A stretch of 64,000 nucleotides of DNA from Macrococcus sp. DPC7161. Lineage in GTDB: Bacteria; Bacillota; Bacilli; Staphylococcales; Staphylococcaceae. The stretch lies in NCBI RefSeq assembly GCF_004117835.1, contig NZ_SDSC01000007.1:1-64000 (forward strand), written 5' to 3'. A program made the translations under genes and the position numbers. The notes beneath the pieces are model-generated. The model was not told the DNA's origin and did no database searches. It worked only from the letters and a program-made list of their open reading frames with translations. Positions 57,158-64,000 of this stretch are shown here, in pieces (positions within the stretch are counted from its first letter, which is position 1; each line of letters starts with the position of its first letter).

Positions 57158-57182
57158 AATTCCGAGTAATCTGATAGGAATA
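57158..57182 (+). promoter_or_regulatory. Candidate CymR operator
   Basis: AATTCC, 13-nt spacer, GGAATA right after the -10, overlapping the likely start site. It resembles the inverted ATTCC...GGAAT core of CymR sites that control cysteine genes. Sequence similarity only. Confidence 0.5.
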
Positions 57183-57216
57183 AAAAGTTTTATTAAACTT
57201 ATAGGAGTGATTTAAG

Positions 57217-58737
57217 GTGTCATTACCTTTTATGGATATATTTAAAGAATGGGCACATGATTATGATGGTGCTGTTTCAGGAGAAAATCCTGAGTATAAA
57301 GATGTATTTGTCAATTATGATTTTATGTTACAACAAGCAAGCCAAGAAGCATTCGGTCATACGATCGAATTTGGACCAGGGACTGGTAATTTAACCCATA
57401 AACTGATGCAACGCGGCTTAAAAGTAACACCTGTTGAACCAAGCGAAGACATGCTTAAGATTGGTGAAGCAAAGACGGGTTTATCTTTTGTTACTGGTGA
57501 TTTTTTAAATTTTGATGTTCAAGATTATGATACTATAATTTCATCATTCGCCTTTCATCACCTTACAGATGAGGAAAAACACTCAGCTTTAAAAATGTAT
57601 TACAATGCACTACCTACGGGTGGTAAAGTCGTTATTTTAGATACCATGTTCAATTCTATGGAAGAGAAACAAGGCATGATTGACTACTATACAGCGTTAG
57701 GGTTTACAAATTTAGTTGATGATTTAAATCGAGAATATTATCCATATAAAAGTACAATGCAATCCATTTCAAAAAAAGTTGGATTTAAATATCAAAGTAC
57801 GCAAATGAATCGTTTTGCACACTTGCAAGTACTTACTAAACAACCTTTCAAACGCCCGATGGATTTAATCGGTGACACACCTATGGTTGAATTAACAACA
57901 TTTCCATTAAATACAGGCAATCGATTATTCGTTAAACTTGAAAGTTATAACTTGGGTGGTTCCGTGAAAGATCGCCTTGGTATGCATATGGTAGAAAGTG
58001 CATTAGCACGTGGCGATATTAAAACGGGCACTATTGTTGATGCGACTGCAGGCAATACAGGTATTGGTTTGGCACTCGCCGCTTTAAAACATCACCTTAC
58101 TTTACGCGTATATGTCCCTGAAAAATTCTCTCAAGAAAAACAAGACATCATGCGTGCCCTTGGTGCTGAAGTGATTAATACACCTACTGAAGGTGGCATG
58201 ATTCAAGCACGTGAAGCAGCAATGGCATTTGCACAGTCAACGGGTGCTTATTTTACGAATCAATTTGAATCACTGGATAACCCAGCAAGTTATCAATCAT
58301 TAATTCAAGAAATTGAAACAGAAGTTGATCGTGTTGATATGATTGTAGCAGGTGCTGGTAGTGGTGGTACATTCAGTGCACTATCTGAATACTTTACTGA
58401 TGCACATCGCGTCGTTGTGGAACCTGAGGGCTCTATTTTAAATGGTGGTGCATCTGGTAGTCACCGTACTGAAGGTATTGGTGTTGAGCAGTGGCCAGTT
58501 TACTTAAAACGAGAAAACATCGATGCCATCGAAACCATTTCTGACATTGATGCATTCACAAAAGTATCAGAATTGGCACAAAAAGAAGGACTACTCGTTG
58601 GTAGTTCATCAGGTGCGGCATTAATGGCAGCACTGAATCAACAAAAACAATTCACACATCAAAATATCGTTGTCATATTTCCTGATGCAGCTGAACGCTA
58701 TTTATCAAAAGGTATTTTTAATATTGAAGGAGAATAA
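57217..58737 (+). CDS. mccA: Fusion of SAM methyltransferase (YrrT-like) and cystathionine beta-synthase MccA
   Basis: 506 aa single ORF. Residues 1-208 are a class I methyltransferase close to Bacillus YrrT (start FMDIFKEWAHDYDGAV; SAM loop EFGPGTGN at 51-58). Residues 212-506 are a PLP beta-family enzyme with PLP lysine K251 (GGSVKDRLG), TAGNTG at 278-282 and AGAGSGGT at 378-385. In Bacillus these are separate genes, yrrT and mccA, in one operon. MccA uses homocysteine and O-acetylserine to make cystathionine. No stop or frameshift separates the halves. Followed by mccB and luxS. Confidence 0.9.
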   Translation: MSLPFMDIFKEWAHDYDGAVSGENPEYKDVFVNYDFMLQQASQEAFGHTIEFGPGTGNLTHKLMQRGLKVTPVEPSEDMLKIGEAKTGLSFVTGDFLNFDVQDYDTIISSFAFHHLTDEEKHSALKMYYNALPTGGKVVILDTMFNSMEEKQGMIDYYTALGFTNLVDDLNREYYPYKSTMQSISKKVGFKYQSTQMNRFAHLQVLTKQPFKRPMDLIGDTPMVELTTFPLNTGNRLFVKLESYNLGGSVKDRLGMHMVESALARGDIKTGTIVDATAGNTGIGLALAALKHHLTLRVYVPEKFSQEKQDIMRALGAEVINTPTEGGMIQAREAAMAFAQSTGAYFTNQFESLDNPASYQSLIQEIETEVDRVDMIVAGAGSGGTFSALSEYFTDAHRVVVEPEGSILNGGASGSHRTEGIGVEQWPVYLKRENIDAIETISDIDAFTKVSELAQKEGLLVGSSSGAALMAALNQQKQFTHQNIVVIFPDAAERYLSKGIFNIEGE

Positions 58738-58741
58738 TAAA

Positions 58742-59887
58742 ATGAAGAAAAAAACAATGATGATCCATGGTGGTCAAACAACAGATCAATTTACAGGTTC
58801 GGTGAATACACCGATATATCAAACAAGTACATACAAACAAGACGGTATTGGTAACTTACGTCAAGGATATGAATATTCACGTACTAAAAACCCAACACGT
58901 ACAGCTTTAGAAACTTTGATTGCAGATTTAGAGCATGGTCATGAAGGCTTTGCATTTGGTTCAGGTATGGCTGCAGTATCAACAGTCATTATGTTATTAG
59001 ACGCTGGTGACCATATCGTTGTTGGTAGCGACGTTTATGGTGGTACTTACCGTGTATTTACAAAAGTATTTGACCGTATTGGTATTAAATCGACATTTGT
59101 AGATACAACAGACGTTGAAGCTGTTAAAGCAGCCATCACTCCAGAAACAAAAATGTTATATATCGAAACACCAACTAACCCATTATTAAATGTTACAGAC
59201 ATTCGCGCAATGGTTGAAATTGCTCAAGCAAATGATTTAATATCGGTGGTAGATAACACATTTATGACACCATATTTCCAAAATCCAATTGATTTAGGTA
59301 TTGATATTGTCTTACATTCAGCTACTAAATACATTGGTGGTCATAGTGATGTTGTGGCTGGTTTACTTGTTTCTCGTACACCTGAATTATCTGAACGTAT
59401 CCATTTCATCCAAAACTCAGTTGGTGGCGTATTAGGACCACAAGATAGTTTCTTATTAGTGCGTGGTATTAAAACTTTAGCATTACGTATGGAACAAACT
59501 GAAAAGACAACAATGAAAATCGTTGACTTCTTAACTTCTCATGACAAAGTGACGAAAGTATTCCATCCATCATTATTAGATGAAACACGTAAAGCGATTC
59601 ATGAATCACAAAGTAATGGTTACGGTGGTATGATTTCATTCGATGTCGCCTCTAAAGAAAACGCTGAATTACTTGTGAAATCATTAAAATATTTCACATT
59701 AGCAGAATCATTAGGTGCTGTTGAAAGTTTAATTTCAGTACCAAGCCAAATGACACATGCATCAATCCCACGTGAACGTCGTTTAGAATTGGGCATTACA
59801 GATGGTTTAGTACGTATTTCTGTGGGTATTGAAGATGCAGAAGACTTATTAGAAGATTTAACTGAAGGATTCAAACTTTTAAAATAG
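58742..59887 (+). CDS. mccB: Cystathionine gamma-lyase/homocysteine gamma-lyase MccB
   Basis: 381 aa Cys/Met-metabolism PLP enzyme. The PLP lysine is in [17 protein letters not shown], and [11 protein letters not shown] and YETPTNPLL are present (as IETPTNPLL). It releases cysteine from cystathionine. It starts 4 nt after the fusion gene with GGAG upstream. In this context MccB is preferred over MetB/MetC. Confidence 0.93.
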   Translation: MKKKTMMIHGGQTTDQFTGSVNTPIYQTSTYKQDGIGNLRQGYEYSRTKNPTRTALETLIADLEHGHEGFAFGSGMAAVSTVIMLLDAGDHIVVGSDVYGGTYRVFTKVFDRIGIKSTFVDTTDVEAVKAAITPETKMLYIETPTNPLLNVTDIRAMVEIAQANDLISVVDNTFMTPYFQNPIDLGIDIVLHSATKYIGGHSDVVAGLLVSRTPELSERIHFIQNSVGGVLGPQDSFLLVRGIKTLALRMEQTEKTTMKIVDFLTSHDKVTKVFHPSLLDETRKAIHESQSNGYGGMISFDVASKENAELLVKSLKYFTLAESLGAVESLISVPSQMTHASIPRERRLELGITDGLVRISVGIEDAEDLLEDLTEGFKLLK

Positions 59888-59898
59888 GAGTGTTTCAA

Positions 59899-60366
59899 AT
59901 GGAAAAGAAAATGAATGTAGAAAGCTTTAACTTAGATCATACAAAAGTAGCTGCACCATTTATTCGATTAGCAGGGATTAAAGAAGGTATTAAAGGTGAT
60001 GTCATTCATAAATATGACATCCGCTTCAAACAACCTAATAAAGCACATATGGAAATGCCTGCATTACACTCATTAGAACATTTAATGGCTGAAAACATCC
60101 GTAACCATACAGATAAAGTTGTAGACTTATCACCAATGGGTTGCCAAACTGGTTTTTATTTATCATTAATTAATCATGATGATTATGAAGATGTACTAGT
60201 CATCGTTGAAAAGACATTACAAGACGTGTTAGCAGCTACAGAAGTACCAGCATGTAACGAAGTACAATGTGGATGGGCAGCAAGCCACTCACTTGAAGGT
60301 GCACAAAGTTTAGCTCAAGAAATGTTAAACGAAAAAGCATCATGGTCAGTCGTTTTTGCAGAGTAA
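59899..60366 (+). CDS. luxS: S-ribosylhomocysteine lyase LuxS
   Basis: 155 aa. Zinc ligands H57, H61 (HSLEH) and C124 (VQCGWAASH), and catalytic C82 (GCQTGFY) are intact. It splits S-ribosylhomocysteine to homocysteine and DPD (AI-2 precursor). It is third in the operon, so homocysteine made by LuxS feeds the MccA domain. The SAH nucleosidase gene is not in this window. Confidence 0.97.
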   Translation: MEKKMNVESFNLDHTKVAAPFIRLAGIKEGIKGDVIHKYDIRFKQPNKAHMEMPALHSLEHLMAENIRNHTDKVVDLSPMGCQTGFYLSLINHDDYEDVLVIVEKTLQDVLAATEVPACNEVQCGWAASHSLEGAQSLAQEMLNEKASWSVVFAE

Positions 60367-60370
60367 ATTA

Positions 60371-60405
60371 AAAATGCACTCCGAATAATTTCGGAGTGCA
60401 TTTTT
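60371..60405. terminator. Terminator of luxS
   Basis: A 15-bp perfect stem AAAATGCACTCCGAA/TTCGGAGTGCATTTT, then a T-run. The symmetric A/T flanks may also serve the convergent gene. Confidence 0.93.
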
Positions 60406-60966
60406 TTAAAATCGAATCATATTAGCAGCTTGTTCAACATTAGGGAAATGATTCAATTGATTCAATTGTTCATCCATAATTTCTAAAGCGAATGCATGAT
60501 CTTCTTGTTCAATCGCTTTTAATGCTTCAGTAGATGTTTGATCTAATTTTTTAAATTTGAAATCTACTTTGTAGTTTAACTTTTCGCCTTTACCATATAC
60601 AAGCTCACCTAATACTTTTTGTGTTCCATTACCTTCAAATAAATGTTTCAACGCTTCAGGTAATGTAAGTCTAAATTGATAATGTGGCGTATGTTCCATT
60701 AAATATTGATACAATAATTCATCAATTTTGTAGTCTACTTGTACATGAAGAGTTGTATCATCCGTCGTGATTTTTGTATTTTTGATCATAAAGTGTGGCA
60801 TAAAGAACGCACGCTCAGAAAAATCTTTTGGTAATTCCGGCCCTTTTACGACTTCCACATTTTTACTTAATGTAACGGTTGGTCTTTGATTTTTAGTTAA
60901 GAAATAATATAAACCACCTGTAACAATTGCAATTGCTGATACTGTTAAAGTTCTTTTCATACCCAT
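60406..60966 (-). CDS. Membrane-anchored extracytoplasmic protein, unknown function
   Basis: 186 aa. An N-terminal hydrophobic segment (about residues 5-24) without a lipobox suggests an anchored or secreted protein. The rest is mostly beta and helical and rich in Lys, with no recognised domain. The ATG at 60966 has GGAGG 7 nt upstream. Adjacent divergent membrane genes follow. Family not recognised. Confidence 0.7.
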   Translation of the reverse strand: MGMKRTLTVSAIAIVTGGLYYFLTKNQRPTVTLSKNVEVVKGPELPKDFSERAFFMPHFMIKNTKITTDDTTLHVQVDYKIDELLYQYLMEHTPHYQFRLTLPEALKHLFEGNGTQKVLGELVYGKGEKLNYKVDFKFKKLDQTSTEALKAIEQEDHAFALEIMDEQLNQLNHFPNVEQAANMIRF

Positions 60967-61088
60967 AATGCTTCCTCCAATTTTTATACAAATATTCCTT
61001 TCTCCCTTATATGTATACAGTTACCATTTGATTTATAAATATAAAATGATAAGTATGATTTACGTACTTTGAAAGAAAGATTACATAA

Positions 61089-61643
61089 GTGTTATTTTTA
61101 AAAACGCCTGTTAATAAACTATTACCCAATTTATATACCCTATTATTCGTATTATTTGTATTATTAATATTTGAACAAATATTACAGTTAATTGTGGCTT
61201 TAATATTTCCAGATATATATAGCGTATTACCATTTACATTAGATATTTTCTTTACTGAAGATATCGCAAACTTGTTACATATTCCATCTTGGATTGTTGT
61301 TATTATCATTATTGCAATACTAATAGCTTTGACCTTAATTGTAGTAGAAATGTTAGTACAATACAATGAAATGCAAGAAGAATTATTTATAGGAGATGAA
61401 GTTGATCGTCACCTTTATCAAGCTGTCTTCACACGACCACAAGTGAAATATCATGATTTACCAATCTATACTGGTGATTTTATGCGTGATAACAAATCAG
61501 AGATTTCATTATCACATTATCAAAAGAACAAGAATAAATTTACACAAAATTTACTATTTATTAACTTGGTATTAGTTTTCATTTTGTATGATAACCTTAC
61601 GGAGTTGATCATATGTTTAATGAAAAAGAACGTATTCATTTAA
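61089..61643 (+). CDS. Two-helix membrane protein, unknown function
   Basis: 184 aa from a GTG at 61089. Hydrophobic segments at about 15-40 and 65-90 precede a soluble Asp/Glu/Tyr-rich region, and a third weak segment lies near the C-terminus. The ribosome binding site is weak, so the start is uncertain. It overlaps the next gene by 31 nt. Confidence 0.6.
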   Translation: MLFLKTPVNKLLPNLYTLLFVLFVLLIFEQILQLIVALIFPDIYSVLPFTLDIFFTEDIANLLHIPSWIVVIIIIAILIALTLIVVEMLVQYNEMQEELFIGDEVDRHLYQAVFTRPQVKYHDLPIYTGDFMRDNKSEISLSHYQKNKNKFTQNLLFINLVLVFILYDNLTELIICLMKKNVFI

Positions 61644-61885
61644 TTGTTTGCTATGGTGCTGAAGATGCAATTGATATCTATCATCAACATAAACCGTCCA
61701 TAGATATGAGTGAGTTTTCATTATTTAAGAGCAAATTCAAGTTACCATCACATAGATTTAGTCAAAACTTAGCAGAAGCCATTACGTATTTTGAATATTG
61801 CTACCAATTACATAAAGATAATTACGATGAAGTCCTCGATTTCTTCAATACACTACGCGCAATTGAAAGACAAGTCGCCAATTAA
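61613..61885 (+). CDS. Small soluble protein, unknown function
   Basis: 90 aa, acidic and helical, starting MFNEKERIHLIVCYG. GGAG lies 8 nt before the ATG. It overlaps the preceding membrane protein gene and is followed by a terminator, so the two form a small operon. No family recognised. Confidence 0.65.
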   Translation: MFNEKERIHLIVCYGAEDAIDIYHQHKPSIDMSEFSLFKSKFKLPSHRFSQNLAEAITYFEYCYQLHKDNYDEVLDFFNTLRAIERQVAN

Positions 61886-61887
61886 AG

Positions 61888-61914
61888 AAATGCCATTCCA
61901 TTAGGAGTGGCATT
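61888..61914 (+). terminator. Terminator of the two-gene operon
   Basis: The stem AAATGCCATTCC/GGAGTGGCATTT with a short loop and a T-run. Confidence 0.85.
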
Positions 61915-61920
61915 TTTTGT

Positions 61921-61970
61921 GAGGGTGGATGTGTGTCGATGTGTATGTGTGGATGGATGGGTTGATGGGT
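61921..61970. other. G/T-rich strand-biased tract
   Basis: About 50 bp made almost only of G and T with many GG and GGG runs (GGGTTGATGGGTT), directly before repeat array B. Unlike the AT-rich surroundings, C is nearly absent on the plus strand. Confidence 0.7.
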
Positions 61971-62311
61971 TGTGGCACTCAGATCCATTTTGAGTGCCAC
62001 TACTCATGAATTTTTCAAGATTCAACCTCGTTGTGGCACTCAGATTCATTTTGAGTGCCACTACTCAATAATTTCTCAGGATTTCTCCTCGTTGTGGCAC
62101 TCAGATCTATTTTGAGTGCCACTACTCATGAATTTTTCAAGATTCAACCTCGTTGTGGCACTCAGATTCATTTTGAGTGCCACTACTCATGAATTTTTCA
62201 AGATTCAACCTCGTTGTGGCACTCAGATCTATTTTGAGTGCCACTACTCAATAGTTTCTCAGGATTTCTCCTTGTTGTGGCACTCAGATTCATTTTGAGT
62301 GCCACTACTCA
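61971..62311. repeat. 61-bp hairpin repeat array B, six copies
   Basis: Fills most of the 444-bp gene-free stretch 61886-62329. Units start at 61971, 62032, 62093, 62154, 62215 and 62276, exactly 61 bp apart. Each has the inverted repeat GTGGCACTCA, loop, TGAGTGCCAC. Loops vary by C/T (ATCCAT, ATTCAT, ATCTAT). Two spacer types recur (TGAATTTTTCAAGATTCAAC and ATAATTTCTCAGGATTTCTC). Short ORFs here are not genes. Confidence 0.95.
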
Positions 62312-62329
62312 AAACAAAAATAACCAAAT

Positions 62330-63226
62330 TTATTTCAACCCATCATAATATGTTCCGCGATTATTTCCTATTCGATTTGCATATTGTGTTAAATATCTTT
62401 GAACAGTTCTCTCTGGTAATCCTGTAAAATCTACTAATTCCGAACACTTTAATGGTTCATTCTTTATTAACAGTGCTTCATTAAACATATTCATAAATGC
62501 TTCTTTTTTACTTATAGTAGCGCCGCAATCACAGCGAACATAACGACTGTTTGTCGCTGCTGTCATACCAATTTTGTTACATTTCGGACATCTTATCCCA
62601 CCGTTCATCTTCTCAAATGGATAATACTGTATGATTTCTTTCGGATGATCATTTTCATGATGTTGAATCAATTGCTTTGCAAATTTGATATCTGTTCGTT
62701 GATATTTTGGTAAACGCGCTAAGTAACTTACTAATTCATCTAGCTGGTGTGCATAGTAAACGTGTTCATGTTGCATAAAGCCATTTAATCGAAATGTATC
62801 ATTAATAAATAATAATTTGCTTTCTACTTGATATTGTTTACCCAAATAATTTAATATATGTTCTAATTTCATATGTGCTCGATTCAGTTGACTAAAGCAA
62901 TCTACATAAACACTTGTGCCTTTTTTAATTAAATTTCCTTTTTCATAATGATATATCCCAGTAAAATTTTTAACATCAATATGAATGATTTTGTCTCTTG
63001 AAAATATTAAAAAATCGTTTTGAAACCAGCCATTTTGCTTACACTGAAAATCCCATATAAAACAAATATCTAATGCTAAAAGTCGTTCGTAAAATTGAAG
63101 TTCGCCTTCGTAGCCTAACTGATATTGCTGAAACTCATATAAATCATGCTTATTTAATTCAATACGGTCATGGATTGATTGTAAATAACGTTTATATTGT
63201 GATGGTATGTGCATTTTTATCAGCAT
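62330..63226 (-). CDS. NERD-domain protein with zinc ribbon and C-terminal HTH
   Basis: 298 aa. An N-terminal NERD nuclease-related domain (about 25-140, motifs LGYEGELQFYERL, DFLIFSRDKIIHIDVKNFTG). A zinc ribbon follows (CPKCNKIG..RCDCG, about 214-232), then a C-terminal helix-turn-helix-like stretch (LKCSELVDFTGLPERTVQRY). It starts after AGGAGG. A DNA-related role is likely; specific function unknown. Confidence 0.8.
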   Translation of the reverse strand: MLIKMHIPSQYKRYLQSIHDRIELNKHDLYEFQQYQLGYEGELQFYERLLALDICFIWDFQCKQNGWFQNDFLIFSRDKIIHIDVKNFTGIYHYEKGNLIKKGTSVYVDCFSQLNRAHMKLEHILNYLGKQYQVESKLLFINDTFRLNGFMQHEHVYYAHQLDELVSYLARLPKYQRTDIKFAKQLIQHHENDHPKEIIQYYPFEKMNGGIRCPKCNKIGMTAATNSRYVRCDCGATISKKEAFMNMFNEALLIKNEPLKCSELVDFTGLPERTVQRYLTQYANRIGNNRGTYYDGLK

Positions 63227-63290
63227 AAGTACCTCCTACACCAATATACAACATTTATAAAAAGTTAACAAATGTTAACTCACAAACCTT

Positions 63291-63319
63291 AAAAAAGACA
63301 CCCTAATCTAAGGGTGTCT
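63291..63319 (-). terminator. Terminator of deoB
   Basis: The stem AGACACCCT/AGGGTGTCT, then a T-run on the minus strand. A further small palindrome GTTAAC-AAAT-GTTAAC lies at 63264-63279. Confidence 0.88.
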
Positions 63320-63325
63320 CATTCA

Positions 63326-64000
63326 TTATTTTAAATCTTTTAAATAACTTGTACCGAATTGTGGTAATTCAACATCAAAGTTATCGGCGATAGTTGCACC
63401 AATTGATGCAAATGTATCGTGACTTTCTAAAGCGCCACCTTTTAATGATTTTGAATACATCAATAATGGTACGTATTCACGTGTGTGGTCAGTTCCTGGC
63501 ATTGTTGGGTCATTACCGTGGTCTGCTGTGATGATTAATAAATCATCTTCACGTAATGCATCTAATAATTCACCTAAACGCTCATCAAATGCTTTAATGG
63601 CATTCATATAGCCTTCTTTATCACGACGATGACCGTATAACGCATCGAAATCAACTAAGTTCAAGAAACTTAATCCATTGAAATCACGTCCAACAACGTC
63701 CATTAATTTATCCATACCATCCATATTATCTTTAGTTCGAATCGCTTCTGTCACGCCTTCACCATCATAAATGTCATTGATCTTACCAATAGCAATGACA
63801 TCTAAATCTGCATCTTTCATCGCATTCATTACTGTTTTACCGAATGGTTTCAATGCATAGTCATGACGATTAGATGTACGTGTAAAGTTACCTGGTTCTC
63901 CTACATATGGACGTGCGATGATACGACCGATTAAATATTTAGGATCTTTCGTTAATTCACGAACTTTCTCACAAATATCATATAACTCTTCTAATGGAAT
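63326..64000 (-). CDS. deoB: Phosphopentomutase (partial, 5' end outside window)
   Basis: C-terminal 224 residues of DeoB, an alkaline-phosphatase-superfamily enzyme that interconverts ribose-1-P and ribose-5-P. Visible motifs include [31 protein letters not shown] and metal ligands [17 protein letters not shown]. The frame stays open to the window edge, so the gene continues to the right. Confidence 0.96.
   Translation of the reverse strand: MPLEELYDICEKVRELTKDPKYLIGRIIARPYVGEPGNFTRTSNRHDYALKPFGKTVMNAMKDADLDVIAIGKINDIYDGEGVTEAIRTKDNMDGMDKLMDVVGRDFNGLSFLNLVDFDALYGHRRDKEGYMNAIKAFDERLGELLDALREDDLLIITADHGNDPTMPGTDHTREYVPLLMYSKSLKGGALESHDTFASIGATIADNFDVELPQFGTSYLKDLK

Noticed and set aside
62116-62298. 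60-aa ORF inside array B
   Set aside because: It simply reads through three repeat units (repeated peptide blocks), has no ribosome binding site and is repeat-derived.

Overview
The window is a low-GC chromosomal segment from a member of the Staphylococcaceae (Staphylococcus or a close relative such as Mammaliicoccus or Macrococcus). This rests on gene order (acpS-alr-rsbUVW-sigB, murF-ddl-rodA, tenA-thiD-thiM-thiE, atpIBEFHAGDC, rho-rpmE2-tdk-prfA-prmC, coaW, hmrA, luxS) and on protein sequences that read as close orthologues of the S. aureus proteins. The species was not assigned. Most genes are on the minus strand. No phage, IS, integron or CRISPR array was seen.

Layout. 1-700: 5' end of a 16S rRNA gene preceded by tRNA-Gly, tRNA-Leu and tRNA-Glu with two strong promoters. 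0.7-9.2 kb: sprT, tex, the sigma-B operon (without mazEF between alr and rsbU), alr, acpS, cshA. 9.4-17.8 kb: murF, ddl, rodA, copper genes copZ/csoR, cardiolipin synthase, an HD hydrolase, yidC. 17.8-21.9 kb: a TPP-riboswitch thiamine operon and a secreted LysM/transglycosylase. 22-31.5 kb: ssb, ywpF, fabZ, small membrane proteins and the F1Fo ATP synthase operon. 31.7-45.6 kb: conserved housekeeping genes (wecB, upp, glyA, rpiB, ptpB, tsaC, prmC, prfA, tdk, rpmE2, rho, glpX, murZ, fba). 45.7-50.6 kb: an orphan Spo0F-like regulator, ywjG, pyrG with its CTP-sensing attenuator, rpoE. 50.7-60.4 kb: coaW, a pentapeptide protein, a SAM-riboswitch operon (hmrA plus an ATP-grasp ligase), a two-component system, and a sulfur operon encoding a methyltransferase-MccA fusion, MccB and LuxS. 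60.4-64 kb: uncharacterised envelope and membrane genes, a NERD protein, and the 3' part of deoB.

The most unusual content: (i) two intergenic arrays of hairpin-forming repeats, different in sequence but both with an exact 61-bp period and a shared core; (ii) the fusion of a YrrT-like SAM methyltransferase to cystathionine beta-synthase, in an operon with mccB and luxS and with a candidate CymR operator over its start site; (iii) an S-box riboswitch controlling hmrA and an ATP-grasp gene close by, which suggests a local methionine/cysteine module; (iv) repeats concentrated in convergent intergenic regions. Gene starts were moved from the longest ORF wherever a better ribosome binding site or family alignment supports an internal start.
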